A stretch of 64,000 nucleotides of DNA from Clostridia bacterium (GTDB taxonomy: Bacteria > Bacillota > Clostridia > Christensenellales > CAG-138), in the NCBI GenBank assembly GCA_017395105.1, contig JAFPWD010000048.1:29430-93429 (forward strand), in the 5' to 3' direction. A program made the translations under genes and the position numbers. Position 1 is the stretch's first letter. Every line of letters starts with the position of its first letter. The notes under the pieces were generated by a model, which saw only the letters and a program-made list of their open reading frames with translations, did no database searches and had not been told where the DNA came from. Positions 1 through 8,697 of this stretch are shown here, piece after piece.

Positions 1-1
1 C

Positions 2-682
2 AACGACCTCAGCTGCACCGACTACACATTCGGTTTTGAAACCGCATCCAATATCGCGATGGAAGCTATCGACCGCCTTCAGACCACCGCAAAGGCGCAT
101 TCCCGCTGCATCGTCGTTGAGTGCATGGGCAGACATACGGGCTGGATCGCTCTTCAGGCGGGGCTTGCCGCAAACGCGCATCTCGTGCTGATCCCCGAGT
201 TCCCCAAGACCTATGACGAGATAATCTCACTTGTTCGCAGAAGGTATCTTAGGGGTGAGCATTACACCATCATCGTTGTGGCGGAGGGCTTCGAGCTTCT
301 CGGCAGCGAGGAGATCGACCTTGGCACCGATGCATTCGGCAACAAGCTGCTTATCCACAAGAACCTTGCCAAAAACCTTTCCGACATGATCGAGAACACC
401 ATGCGCTCCGACCCACTGCTCGGCTCGGATGCTCAGTATTTCGAGTGCCGTCCCGTGGTTCTCGGTCACGTTCAGCGCGGCGGCGCGCCCTGCGCGTTTG
501 ACCGCGTGCTTGGCACTCGTCTCGGCATCAAGGCCGGAGAGCTCGTTGTCAACTGCGAGTACGGAAATATGGTTGGACAGTCCGGCAATCAGATCGTTGC
601 CGCCGACCTCGATACTGCGGTCACCGTTCGCAAGGAAGTCGATAAGGAGTTCTACGAGGCCGCTTCGTTGTATTTTAAATAA
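2..682 (+). CDS. pfkA: 6-phosphofructokinase, C-terminal part (cut by window edge)
   Basis: Phosphorylates fructose 6-phosphate in the committed step of glycolysis, in the cytoplasm. The reading frame is open from base 2, so the gene starts outside the window and the ATG at 59 is internal. The visible part begins with the NDL...TDYTFGFETA segment that follows the substrate-binding loop, then has MGRHTGWIALQAG (fructose 6-phosphate site) and GHVQRGGAPCAFDRV near the C-terminus. The N-terminal GGDGS-type nucleotide loop is not visible, so ATP versus pyrophosphate dependence cannot be settled here. A strong hairpin terminator follows 32 bp after the stop. No pyruvate kinase follows directly, although the two genes are neighbours in many Firmicutes. 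Confidence 0.95.
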   Translation, partial: NDLSCTDYTFGFETASNIAMEAIDRLQTTAKAHSRCIVVECMGRHTGWIALQAGLAANAHLVLIPEFPKTYDEIISLVRRRYLRGEHYTIIVVAEGFELLGSEEIDLGTDAFGNKLLIHKNLAKNLSDMIENTMRSDPLLGSDAQYFECRPVVLGHVQRGGAPCAFDRVLGTRLGIKAGELVVNCEYGNMVGQSGNQIVAADLDTAVTVRKEVDKEFYEAASLYFK

Positions 683-714
683 GTGTCTGTTTAACTTAAT
701 ACTATTGCAGATTT

Positions 715-749
715 ACGGCTTTTGCACTTCCGTGCGAGAGCCGTTTTTT
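715..749 (+). terminator. Rho-independent terminator of pfkA
   Basis: ACGGCT (715-720) pairs with AGCCGT (739-744), with an inner TGCAC/GTGC helix, and runs into six T residues. It sits 32 bp after the pfkA stop. Confidence 0.85.
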
Positions 750-1084
750 GTAATGACCCGTATCGTTGGCAATGACTTTTAACATACAAAATTGCGGGCA
801 GGGATCGAAAGCGTATGTTTTGGGAAAGTCCTCTTCGAGCCTAAAGCTACGTAAAAACCGTTTCAAACATGCACCCGGTTTTTTAGTGTACTTAAAAACC
901 GATTTAATCCGATGAATACAGCTGATTTCCGCACACCGCAAGATGTTTTTAACGAATAAATTCAAATGCAGTAAAAAGTAATAGGCTGCTGTATGCAATT
1001 GAGTTGCTTGAACAACGACCCTTTTTTGATGTTAAACAACGCATATAAATACACCGAACATAAAATAGGCAAATACACAGTCTG
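750..1084. other. Non-coding, AT-rich stretch
   Basis: No gene, RNA or repeat that I can support. It is visibly more AT-rich than the flanking genes and lies between the pfkA terminator and the decayed gene at 1085-1468, so it is probably part of the same degraded segment. An open minus-strand frame (702-998) crosses the pfkA terminator and resembles nothing I recognise. Confidence 0.4.
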
Positions 1085-1468
1085 CTATTTTGAGTGTCTG
1101 ACAATTATTTCGGTATCTCTATCGTATGTATAATCAGGCAACCCTCCATAGGTACCAATCTCATTCCAACCAAAACATCTACACATCAATTCCAAGAAGT
1201 TATCATGCTCCCTATCGTAAAGCCCTTCCACGAATTGAATCTGCTTAATTAATTCTCAGTGTGAAATTCTCTTGCCTTTCAGAAAGCGGGACTTGCCATA
1301 AAAATAAAATTCGAGTTCTAAAAGCATTGTTGTTCTCCAATATTCCTTGTTTGGTTTGCCAATTACTGCAATATAAGGCGGCTTATCAAAGATGATATCG
1401 CGCTTGCTGCTTGCTGAAATCAAAGGCTTACGCCATTGGTGAAACCGTTCGCTTCCGGAAGGACGGAT
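1085..1468 (-). pseudogene. Decayed gene remnant with an internal TGA and no start
   Basis: Read on the minus strand from 1468 down to the TAG at 1085-1087, one frame codes a protein-like segment of 127 codons before the stop, interrupted only by a TGA at 1256-1258. The parts before (RKPLISASSKRDIIFDKPPY, ending near FLKGKRISH) and after (ELIKQIQFVEGLYDREHDNF, then CRCFGWNEIGTYGGLPDY) have the charged and aromatic composition of a folded protein, and they stay in the same frame. There is no start codon, because an in-frame TAA at 1469-1471 precedes the segment. It begins right beside the tRNA-Ala terminator. I do not recognise the family. The most likely reading is a 5'-truncated, nonsense-mutated gene left by an element near the tRNA. 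Confidence 0.6.
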
Positions 1469-1475
1469 TTAAATG

Positions 1476-1505
1476 AAAACGGCAAGTCTTGCAACTTGCC
1501 GTTTT
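1476..1505 (-). terminator. Terminator after tRNA-Ala
   Basis: A perfect 12-bp inverted repeat (1476-1487 with 1494-1505, six-base loop) with T residues at the minus-strand 3' side, directly after the tRNA CCA end. Confidence 0.85.
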
Positions 1506-1506
1506 C

Positions 1507-1582
1507 TGGTGGAGCATAGCGGACTCGAACCGCTGACATCCACACTGCCAGTGTGGCACTCTACCAGCTGAGCTAATGCCCC
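1507..1582 (-). tRNA. tRNA-Ala (GGC)
   Basis: A 76-nt cloverleaf on the minus strand. The acceptor GGGGCAT pairs with ATGCTCC and the CCA is encoded. The anticodon stem CCACA/TGTGG holds the loop CTGGCAG, giving anticodon GGC, and the T-loop is TTCGAGT. A terminator follows at once. A decayed gene lies just downstream, as is common for integration beside tRNA 3' ends. Confidence 0.95.
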
Positions 1583-1668
1583 GTAACGGATGGTATTATA
1601 CAACATGTTTGCGGATTTGTAAAGCACTATTTGATATATTATGAGTAAAATTTTCATTGGATACGAAA

Positions 1669-1695
1669 TTGCCCGCGCCGAAGCGGTGCGGGCAA
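1669..1695 (-). terminator. Likely terminator of methionine gamma-lyase gene
   Basis: TTGCCCGC (1669-1676) pairs with GCGGGCAA (1688-1695). On the minus strand the stem is followed by a short T-rich stretch. It lies 39 bp beyond the stop of the lyase gene. Confidence 0.6.
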
Positions 1696-1733
1696 CCGAA
1701 AATACATTGAATTTCGAGAATATTATACTGGAC

Positions 1734-2930
1734 TTACTTGATCTTGTCGAGCTGCTCCTTGAGATCTGCGATGATGTCCTCCGCATCCTCAAGACCTACG
1801 CTCAGGCGAAGCATGCTTTCACCGATGCCCGCTTCCTCAAGCGCCTCGGGGGTGTAGGTGCTGTGGGTCATAGTTGCGGGATGCTCGATAAGGGTCTCCG
1901 CATCGCCAAGGCTGACGGCGATCGTGCAGAGCTTGAGCGAATTCACGAATTCGGCACTCCTCTCGCGGGTTGTGTTCAGCTCAAAGGTCACGATGCCGCC
2001 GAAGCCGCCGTGCATCTGCTTCTTTGCAAGCTCGTGCTGCGGATGGCTCGCAAGACCCGGGTAGATAACGCGAGCAACTGCGGGATGGCTCTCAAGGAAC
2101 TCTGCGACCTTCATCGCGTTCTCACAATGCTTCTTTACGCGGATATCGAGGGTCTTGAGACCACGGTCGATGAGGTATGCTTCGAAGGGCCCGAGCACCG
2201 CGCCGGTCATATCCTTGAGACCGAAGAGAGTGCATTCGGTAATGAACTCGGCAGAGCCGACTGCCATACCAGCAATAACGTCGCCATGGCCGTTGAGGTA
2301 CTTGGTCGCGCTGTGGATGACCACATCCGCGCCAAGATCGAGGGGCTTCTGAAGATAAGGCGTTGCAAAGGTGTTGTCAACTATTACCTTCGCTTCGGGG
2401 CAGGTTTCATGCGCAAGCTTGGAGATGGCTGCGATATCGACGAGCTTGAGGTTCGGGTTGGTGGGAGACTCGAAATAGAACACCTTGGTGTTCGGGCGAA
2501 TGTTCGCCTTCACCTGCTCGATATCGGAGAAATCGACGAGCGTGACTTCAACGCCGTAGCGGGTCAGGCCGTGGGTAAAGAATGAGAAGGTGCAGCCGTA
2601 GAGCGCATCGTCCGCAAGCAGATGGTCGCCGGCGTGAAGCGCAGTCCAAAGCACGGTGGTAACAGCGCCCATGCCGCTTGCCATTGCCATACCTGCTTCG
2701 CCATTCTCAAGCGCAGCAAGCTTCTGTCCGATCTTGGTGGTGTTTGGATTGCCGAGCCTTGTGTAGATGTAGCCGGGCTCCTCAAGGGCAAACCTGCTTG
2801 CGCCCTGTGCGGTTGTTTCAAATTCAAAGGTAGAAGTTTGAAAGATCGGGGTAGCAAGAGGAGCGATACCGGGTATCTCAAGCTTGCCGACGTGGATCTG
2901 CTTTGTTGCGAAGCCGCTGTTTTTTTCCAT
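1734..2930 (-). CDS. megL: Methionine gamma-lyase
   Basis: A PLP enzyme of the Cys/Met metabolism family, 398 aa, which is full length. It is expected to split L-methionine into methanethiol, 2-oxobutyrate and ammonia in the cytoplasm. The PLP lysine is K210 in HSATKY, and the cofactor phosphate and dimer contacts YTRLGNPN and SGMGA are present. The decisive feature is Y111-G-C113 in LYGCTFSF: this cysteine is typical of methionine gamma-lyases and is replaced in cystathionine gamma-synthases and -lyases. The C-terminal SLGDAETLIEHPATMTHS also fits. The ATG follows a good GGAGG site on the minus strand. The gene stands alone between two terminators, so it looks monocistronic. Broader activity on homocysteine or cysteine is possible. 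Confidence 0.9.
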   Translation of the reverse strand: MEKNSGFATKQIHVGKLEIPGIAPLATPIFQTSTFEFETTAQGASRFALEEPGYIYTRLGNPNTTKIGQKLAALENGEAGMAMASGMGAVTTVLWTALHAGDHLLADDALYGCTFSFFTHGLTRYGVEVTLVDFSDIEQVKANIRPNTKVFYFESPTNPNLKLVDIAAISKLAHETCPEAKVIVDNTFATPYLQKPLDLGADVVIHSATKYLNGHGDVIAGMAVGSAEFITECTLFGLKDMTGAVLGPFEAYLIDRGLKTLDIRVKKHCENAMKVAEFLESHPAVARVIYPGLASHPQHELAKKQMHGGFGGIVTFELNTTRERSAEFVNSLKLCTIAVSLGDAETLIEHPATMTHSTYTPEALEEAGIGESMLRLSVGLEDAEDIIADLKEQLDKIK

Positions 2931-3169
2931 TGTTTTTCCTCCGTGAAACTTGTTTGTGTTCGGCGCAAAGCGCCGCCGTGTGCCGTGAAGATGTTAAATC
3001 ATTATCACGAGCCTTATGCATATTTTTATTATACAGGAAATTTTGCCGAAAGAGCGCATCGCCAACAAATATATTGCGTTTTCGGCTTTATTCGTATAAC
3101 GCAGTATACAATTTGAGCGAAAATGTCATAAAGAATTAACAATAATCTATGGAATATTGCACCGATTTA

Positions 3170-3178
3170 TGGTATAGT
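3170..3178 (+). promoter_or_regulatory. Extended -10 promoter for the DUF1002 gene
   Basis: TGG followed by TATAGT (3173-3178), 76 bp before the start codon. No good -35 is visible at 17 bp, which fits an extended -10 type. Confidence 0.4.
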
Positions 3179-3254
3179 ACTAAATTGAAGTGCAGGGCAC
3201 CGTCGCAGTGCCGGATACTGCGCTTGCAAACCGAAAGAAAGGTGGTTAATTATT

Positions 3255-4157
3255 ATGATGAAACGAATCATCAGCGCCGCGCTTGCTTTATTATTCATTC
3301 TCGGCGCCGCTTCATCCGCTTTTGCTATGGACGAAGGCGATTGGCGCGTCGTGTTCGGCGCGGATCTTACCGAGGAGGAGCAAGCCGAGGTTTTGAAGCT
3401 TTTCGGCCTCAGCGAAGCGATTTATCAGGATGCAAACAGAGTTCTGAACGTTACCATTTCCGAAGAAAGGTTCTATCTTGAAGGCAAGGTGTCATCGGAT
3501 AAGTTCGGAACCCGCTCGATCTCAAGCATCTTCATTCGTGCTCTTTCAAAGGGAAGCGGGCTTAAGGTCAGCACCCATAATATCAGCTACTGTACCTCAG
3601 AGATGTATAAGAGCGTGCTTACAACAGTCGGCATAACCGATGCGGAGATAATCGTTGCATCGCCCCGCCCCGTCAGCGGCACCGCTGCTCTAACCGGCAT
3701 CTACAAGGCTTATGAGAGCATGACCGGCAGCCTTATCAACGAATATATCAAGCAGGCAGGCTTTGATGAACTGCTTGCTACCTGGGATCTTGCCGAGGTT
3801 ATAGGCTCCGATGAGGCAACCGAGGTCATAATCGAGCTGAAGAAGATCCTCGACGTTACCCAAACCATGAGTGACGATGAGGTTAAGGAGAATATCCGCA
3901 CCATCGCAACCGATAATGACGTTGTGCTTACAGAGGAGCAGGTGCAGCAGATACTCACACTCGGCAGAACTCTTGAAGGGCTCGACGTTGAGCAGATACG
4001 CCAGCGCGCACTCAGCCTTGCGGACAATGTTACAGGCTGGCAGAAGTTTGCAAACGGCGTTAAGCAGGTTTTCGAGGATATCGGCGAGTTCCTGCGTGAT
4101 GTTGCCAAGTTTCTCAGCGACGTTTTCAAAAACGTTTTCATGGGTAATGAAGAATAA
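3255..4157 (+). CDS. DUF1002 family secreted protein
   Basis: A 300-aa protein with a clear signal peptide (MMKR, a hydrophobic core to about residue 22, then an AFA cleavage site), so it is exported. The mature part resembles the DUF1002 family (Bacillus YpuA), with GADLTEEEQ near the start and an ISYCTSEMYKSVL segment. Nothing in it suggests catalysis. The C-terminal third is a run of amphipathic helices ending in FLSDVFKNVF. An AAAGGTGG site at 3238-3245 serves the ATGATG start. It has its own promoter and terminator, so it is a single-gene unit. The cellular role of the family is not established as far as I know. Confidence 0.8.
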   Translation: MMKRIISAALALLFILGAASSAFAMDEGDWRVVFGADLTEEEQAEVLKLFGLSEAIYQDANRVLNVTISEERFYLEGKVSSDKFGTRSISSIFIRALSKGSGLKVSTHNISYCTSEMYKSVLTTVGITDAEIIVASPRPVSGTAALTGIYKAYESMTGSLINEYIKQAGFDELLATWDLAEVIGSDEATEVIIELKKILDVTQTMSDDEVKENIRTIATDNDVVLTEEQVQQILTLGRTLEGLDVEQIRQRALSLADNVTGWQKFANGVKQVFEDIGEFLRDVAKFLSDVFKNVFMGNEE

Positions 4158-4190
4158 CCGTTGAATACGGCGTGAATCATTGTATCCCTC

Positions 4191-4215
4191 AGCGGTCTTT
4201 ACGGCCGCTCTTTTT
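4191..4215 (+). terminator. Terminator of DUF1002 gene
   Basis: AGCGGTC (4191-4197) pairs with GGCCGCT (4203-4209) over a five-base loop and is followed by C and five T residues. Confidence 0.85.
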
Positions 4216-4291
4216 ATGCTCGTTAAAGTTGATAAAACTGCCCACCCGTCAAATATACCGCTAAATGCACTGAAAAAAGCACTGTACGATA

Positions 4292-4320
4292 TTGTGTTTC
4301 CGATACATTTGCATTATAAT
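4292..4320 (+). promoter_or_regulatory. SigA promoter of nfnAB
   Basis: TTGTGT (4292-4297), a 17-bp spacer and a perfect TATAAT (4315-4320), 41 bp before the GTG start of nfnA. Confidence 0.75.
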
Positions 4321-4360
4321 ATAGAAACTCTTTTATCACTACCGAATAAGGAGAAAACAA

Positions 4361-5215
4361 GTGTACAAGATTGCAAAGAAACGCTCGCTCAACCCGACTG
4401 TGACGGAGATGCAGATAGTATCTCCGCTTGTTGCAAACAAGGCCAAGCCCGGACAGTTCATCATCCTTCGCGTTGATGAGGAAGGCGAGAGGATCCCGCT
4501 AACCGTTGCGGGAGTCAATAAGGACGAGGGCACGGTTAAGATCATCTTCCAGATCGTTGGCGCAACGACCGAGAAGCTGAACCGCAAGAGTGAAGGCGAG
4601 TTCATTCAGGACTTCGTCGGCCCGCTTGGAGTTGCCACTCACACCGACGGCATCAAAAAGGTATGTATCGTTGGCGGCGGCGTCGGCTGTGCGATAGCCA
4701 TGCCCGTTGCCGAAGAATTCCACCGCCTCGGCGCGGAGGTCACGAGCATCATTGGCTTCAGGAGCAAGGATCTTCTGATCCTCGAGGATGAGTTCAGGGC
4801 TTGCTCGGATAGGCTTGTGGTTATGACGGACGACGGCTCGTATGCCCGCCATGGCAACGTTACCGTTCCGCTTAAGGAAATGCTTGAAGCCGGCGAAAGG
4901 TTCGATCTTATCATCACCATCGGCCCCCTCATCATGATGAAATTCGTTACCCTAACGGCGAAGCCATTCGGCGTTCCCGTTACCGTTTCGATGAATCCCA
5001 TTATGATCGACGGCACAGGAATGTGCGGCTGCTGCCGACTCACCCTGAACAGGAACGGCGAGCGCATCACCAAGTTTGCCTGCGTGGACGGCCCCGATTT
5101 CAACGGCTACGAGGTCGATTTCGATGAGGCGATGAACCGTGGAAGGATGTACTTCGATTTTGAACGCCATGCGCATGAGGAGACCTGCAATCTCTTCAAA
5201 AAGGCAGAAGCTTAA
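4361..5215 (+). CDS. nfnA: NfnA: ferredoxin-NADP+ transhydrogenase, small subunit
   Basis: The small subunit of the NADH-dependent reduced ferredoxin:NADP+ oxidoreductase, 284 aa, related to dihydroorotate dehydrogenase electron-transfer subunits. It would bind FAD in the N-terminal beta-barrel (PGQFIILR, ERIPLTVAG), NAD(H) in the middle (KVCIVGGGVGCAIAMPVAE) and a [2Fe-2S] cluster near the C-terminus (GMCGCCRLT then FACVDGPDF). The start is a GTG with AAGGAGA at 4349-4355. The large subunit follows after 13 bp, and the pair forms a cytoplasmic electron-bifurcating complex that balances NADH, NADPH and ferredoxin in anaerobes. This pairing makes the assignment far more secure than for a stand-alone pyrK-like gene. 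Confidence 0.93.
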   Translation: MYKIAKKRSLNPTVTEMQIVSPLVANKAKPGQFIILRVDEEGERIPLTVAGVNKDEGTVKIIFQIVGATTEKLNRKSEGEFIQDFVGPLGVATHTDGIKKVCIVGGGVGCAIAMPVAEEFHRLGAEVTSIIGFRSKDLLILEDEFRACSDRLVVMTDDGSYARHGNVTVPLKEMLEAGERFDLIITIGPLIMMKFVTLTAKPFGVPVTVSMNPIMIDGTGMCGCCRLTLNRNGERITKFACVDGPDFNGYEVDFDEAMNRGRMYFDFERHAHEETCNLFKKAEA

Positions 5216-5228
5216 GGAGGGCAAGGAA

Positions 5229-6641
5229 ATGGCAATAGTTCAGAAAAAGCATGAGATGCCCACACAGCTGCCCGAGGTGCGTGCGCATAATTTCAGCGAG
5301 GTCGCTCTTGGCTATACCGCAGAGATAGCGGTGGAGGAAGCCAAACGCTGTCTCAACTGCAAGAATCGCCCCTGTGTTGAAGGCTGCCCCGTAAACATAA
5401 ATATCCCCGAGTTCATTTCAAGGATGAAGGAAGGCGATTTTGAGGGCGCATACAGGGTCATCAGCGAAAGCTCTTCCCTGCCCGCCGTGTGCGGCAGGGT
5501 CTGTCCGCAGGAAACTCAATGCGAAAGCAAATGCACCCTCGGCATAAAGTTTGAGCCCGTCGGCATCGGCAGGCTTGAAAGGTTTGCGGCGGATTACCAC
5601 AACGAAAACGCCAAGGAAAAGCCCGAGCTGCCCACACAGAACGGTCATCGCGTTGCGATAGTCGGCTCCGGCCCTTCCGGCCTTACCTGTGCGGGCGACC
5701 TTGCCAAAAAGGGCTATAAGGTCACCGTTTTTGAGGCACTGCATACCGCCGGCGGCGTGCTCGTTTACGGAATTCCGGAGTTCCGTCTGCCCAAGGCCAT
5801 AGTTGCTAAGGAAGTTGAAACATTAAAGGCACTCGGCGTAGACGTTGAAACGAACGTCGTTATCGGTAAAACTCTCACCATCGACGAGCTCTTTGAGCAG
5901 GGCTATGAGGCAGTTTTTATTGGCTCCGGCGCGGGTCTTCCGAACTTCATGGGCATTCCCGGTGAGAGTCTCAAGGGCGTATATTCAGCAAACGAGTTTC
6001 TCACCCGCAGCAATCTTATGAAGTCCTACCTCGATAAGCCCGTTACTCCCATTATGAAGGGCGGCAGGGTCGCTGTCGTAGGAGGAGGCAACGTGGCAAT
6101 GGATGCTGCGAGAACGGCGCTTCGCCTCGGCGCGGAGAAGGTTTATATCGTTTATCGCCGCTCTATGGATGAGCTCCCCGCAAGGCGTGAGGAGGTCGAG
6201 CACGCCGAGGAGGAGGGCATCGACTTCAGGCTTCTCAACAATCCCGTTGAGATACTCGGTTATGAGAATCCCGATGATCCGCGCGATCCGAAAAACGGCT
6301 TCGTGCGCGGTATGCGTTGCATAAGGATGGAGCTCGGCGAGCCCGATGCAAAGGGCAGGAGAAGACCTGTTCCCGTGCAGGGAAGCGAGTTTGAGCTCGA
6401 GGTCGATACCGTTGTTATATCGATCGGCACCAGCCCCAACCCGCTCATCAAGGATACTACGAATGGGCTTGACGTGAATTCTCACGGCGGCATCATCGTA
6501 AATGAGGACGGACTTACCTCTCGCGACGGAATCTACGCGGGCGGCGATGCCGTTACAGGCGCGGCAACCGTTATCTCAGCAATGGGCGCCGGCAAGGTCG
6601 CTGCAAAGGCCATCGATGAAGCGCTCTGTGCCCGGAAATAA
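5229..6641 (+). CDS. nfnB: NfnB: ferredoxin-NADP+ transhydrogenase, large subunit (GltD-like)
   Basis: A 470-aa protein of the glutamate synthase small-chain family, often annotated gltA. Cysteine sets for two [4Fe-4S] clusters lie in the N-terminal 110 residues (CLNCKNRPCVEGCP and CGRVCPQETQCESKC). The first Rossmann motif is VAIVGSGPSGLTCAGDLA, with the second at VAVVGGGNVAMDAARTALRLG. The C-terminal GDAVTGAATVISAMGAGKVA binds FAD. No glutamate synthase large subunit is present, and the partner nfnA is directly upstream, so a transhydrogenase role is favoured over ammonia assimilation. The ATG at 5229 follows AAGGAGG. An in-frame ATG 30 codons upstream overlaps nfnA and lacks a ribosome site. 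Confidence 0.92.
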   Translation: MAIVQKKHEMPTQLPEVRAHNFSEVALGYTAEIAVEEAKRCLNCKNRPCVEGCPVNINIPEFISRMKEGDFEGAYRVISESSSLPAVCGRVCPQETQCESKCTLGIKFEPVGIGRLERFAADYHNENAKEKPELPTQNGHRVAIVGSGPSGLTCAGDLAKKGYKVTVFEALHTAGGVLVYGIPEFRLPKAIVAKEVETLKALGVDVETNVVIGKTLTIDELFEQGYEAVFIGSGAGLPNFMGIPGESLKGVYSANEFLTRSNLMKSYLDKPVTPIMKGGRVAVVGGGNVAMDAARTALRLGAEKVYIVYRRSMDELPARREEVEHAEEEGIDFRLLNNPVEILGYENPDDPRDPKNGFVRGMRCIRMELGEPDAKGRRRPVPVQGSEFELEVDTVVISIGTSPNPLIKDTTNGLDVNSHGGIIVNEDGLTSRDGIYAGGDAVTGAATVISAMGAGKVAAKAIDEALCARK

Positions 6642-6665
6642 AACCAAATATTTTGATCGAGTTCG

Positions 6666-6700
6666 GGATGCGGTTCTTTCGGGCCGCATCCTTTATTTGT
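6666..6700 (+). terminator. Terminator of nfnAB
   Basis: GGATGCGG (6666-6673) pairs with CCGCATCC (6684-6691), followed by TTTATTTG. Confidence 0.8.
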
Positions 6701-6749
6701 CCGGACTTCGTGCAGCTTTGCAGCTTTTAATATATATTCAAAAATACTG

Positions 6750-6778
6750 TTGCGATTATCCGAATTCGGGATTATAAT
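6750..6778 (+). promoter_or_regulatory. SigA promoter of typA
   Basis: TTGCGA (6750-6755), a 17-bp spacer and TATAAT (6773-6778), 57 bp before the chosen start. Confidence 0.75.
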
Positions 6779-6834
6779 TAATGTTTGTGAAAAAGACCGA
6801 ACTATGAAGTTCTAAGACCAAGCAGGTGTACAAA

Positions 6835-8673
6835 ATGAATGAAAAAATAAGAAATATCGCGATAATCGCGCACGTCGATCACGGCAAAACGACGCTCGTG
6901 GATCAGCTCCTTCGCCAGAGCGGAGTTTTCAGAGCCAACGAGGCTGTTCAGGACAGAGTCATGGACTCCAACGATCTTGAGCGCGAACGCGGCATAACCA
7001 TACTTTCCAAGAATACTGCGGTCAACTACGGCGAGTACCGCATAAACATCGTTGATACCCCCGGCCACGCGGATTTCGGCGGCGAGGTGGAGCGCATACT
7101 CAAGATGGTAGACGGCGTTCTTCTGCTCGTGGATGCGTTCGAGGGCTGTATGCCGCAAACTCGTTTCGTGCTTCGCAAGGCGCTTGAGCTCGGCAAGATA
7201 CCTGTTGTTGTGATAAACAAGGTGGATCGCCCCGGCGCAAGGCCGCTCGAGGTAGTTGACGAGACCTTCGATCTTTTCGTTGAGCTCGGTGCGAACGACG
7301 ATCAGCTCGACTTCCCCATTATCTTCGCTTCGGCAAAGAACGGCGTTTCGGGAACCGCTCCCGATGCGCTTGAGGACAATATGAAGCCGCTGTTTGATAC
7401 CATAATCGAGCACGTCCCCGCGCCTTGCTGCGATGAAAACGGGCCGCTTCAGCTGCTCATCTCCACGATCGATTACGACGATTACGTTGGCCGAATCGGC
7501 GTTGGCAGGATCGAGCGCGGCACCGCAGTGCGCAACCGCGCAGTTTCGGTATGCGTTGAGGGTCAACCTCCGCGCGAAGCTAAGCTTTCGAGGCTGTATA
7601 GGTTCGAAGGTCTGAGGCGCGTTGAGATCGAAAGCGTTGAAGCGGGAGACATCGTTGCCGTTGCTGGCATTTCGGGCATTTCCATCGGCGAGACCGTTTG
7701 CGATCCCGCCTGCATCGAGCCGCTTCCTTTTATTCAGATCGACGAGCCCACCGTCAGCATGGATTTCATCGTCAACACAAGCCCCTTCGCAGGTCGCGAG
7801 GGTAAATACGTTACCTCAAGGAATCTGCGCGACCGCCTGTTTAAAGAAGTTGAAACAAACGTTTCCATGCGCGTTGAGGAAACCGGCACCACCGATGCCT
7901 TCAAGGTCAGCGGACGCGGAGAGCTTCATCTTTCCATTCTAATCGAGACCATGCGCCGTCAGGATTTCGAGTTTGCAGTCTCCCGCCCGCGCGTTATCAT
8001 GAAGCGCGACGAACAGGGGCATCTGCTCGAGCCCATCGAAGAGCTGACCATCGACGTGCCCCAGGAATATATGGGCACCGTTATGGAAAAGCTCGGCACC
8101 CGCCGCGCCGTTATGAACAACATGATAAACGAAAACGAAGGCAGTGTTCGCCTCATATTCGACATACCCGCTCGCGGCCTTATGGGCTATCGCAGCGAGC
8201 TTCTGACCGACACTCGAGGCAACGGCATCATGAGCCATATCTTCAAGGGCTATGAGCCTTACACAGGCGAGATCACCGAGCGCACTCGCGGCTCGCTCGT
8301 TGCTTCCGAAACGGGCGAAGCGAATTCCTACGGCCTTTTCAATACGCAGGAACGAGGTAGGCTGTTCGTTCGACCCGGCGATCCTATCTATGAGGGTCAG
8401 ATAGTTGGCGAATGCTCGAGAAACGAGGATATAACCGTTAACGTTTGCAAGAGAAAGCACGTTACGAATATGCGCGCCTCGGGTTCGGATGAAGCTCTGC
8501 GGCTCACTCCCCCGCTTGAATTCAGCCTTGAACAATGCCTTGAGTTCATCCGCGACGACGAGCTTGTTGAGGTAACGCCCAAGAGCATCCGCATGAGAAA
8601 ACGCTATCTCACCAAGGAGCAGCGCATCAAGGAATTCAACAGGAAACAGGCGCAGTCGCCCGATGAATACTGA
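6835..8673 (+). CDS. typA: TypA/BipA ribosome-binding GTPase
   Basis: A translational GTPase of the elongation-factor superfamily, 612 aa, which acts on the ribosome and in other bacteria affects 50S assembly and stress or cold growth. The G domain shows G1 AHVDHGKTT, switch I RERGITI, G3 [11 protein letters not shown] and G4 [10 protein letters not shown]. Domain II, an EF-G-like domain ([17 protein letters not shown]) and the TypA-specific C-terminal domain ([20 protein letters not shown]) follow. The ATG at 6835 sits nine bases after AGCAGG; a GTG nine bases upstream would overlap that site. It heads a unit with the membrane protein at 8698 and alr. Confidence 0.96.
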   Translation: MNEKIRNIAIIAHVDHGKTTLVDQLLRQSGVFRANEAVQDRVMDSNDLERERGITILSKNTAVNYGEYRINIVDTPGHADFGGEVERILKMVDGVLLLVDAFEGCMPQTRFVLRKALELGKIPVVVINKVDRPGARPLEVVDETFDLFVELGANDDQLDFPIIFASAKNGVSGTAPDALEDNMKPLFDTIIEHVPAPCCDENGPLQLLISTIDYDDYVGRIGVGRIERGTAVRNRAVSVCVEGQPPREAKLSRLYRFEGLRRVEIESVEAGDIVAVAGISGISIGETVCDPACIEPLPFIQIDEPTVSMDFIVNTSPFAGREGKYVTSRNLRDRLFKEVETNVSMRVEETGTTDAFKVSGRGELHLSILIETMRRQDFEFAVSRPRVIMKRDEQGHLLEPIEELTIDVPQEYMGTVMEKLGTRRAVMNNMINENEGSVRLIFDIPARGLMGYRSELLTDTRGNGIMSHIFKGYEPYTGEITERTRGSLVASETGEANSYGLFNTQERGRLFVRPGDPIYEGQIVGECSRNEDITVNVCKRKHVTNMRASGSDEALRLTPPLEFSLEQCLEFIRDDELVEVTPKSIRMRKRYLTKEQRIKEFNRKQAQSPDEY

Positions 8674-8697
8674 TAACGACCAACGAGAGGAACTATC

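Noticed and set aside
702-998. Minus-strand open frame of 98 codons after pfkA
   Set aside because: It runs through the pfkA terminator, has no ribosome site and its translation resembles no family. Chance opening in AT-rich DNA is more likely.
1256-1258. In-frame TGA read as selenocysteine
   Set aside because: The frame has no start codon, the residue context does not resemble a selenoprotein active site, and I saw no selenocysteine insertion hairpin right after it. Decay is simpler.
2931-3160. A SAM-responsive riboswitch before methionine gamma-lyase
   Set aside because: The leader shows a possible TATAAT (3028-3033, minus strand) but no S-box or other known SAM riboswitch architecture.
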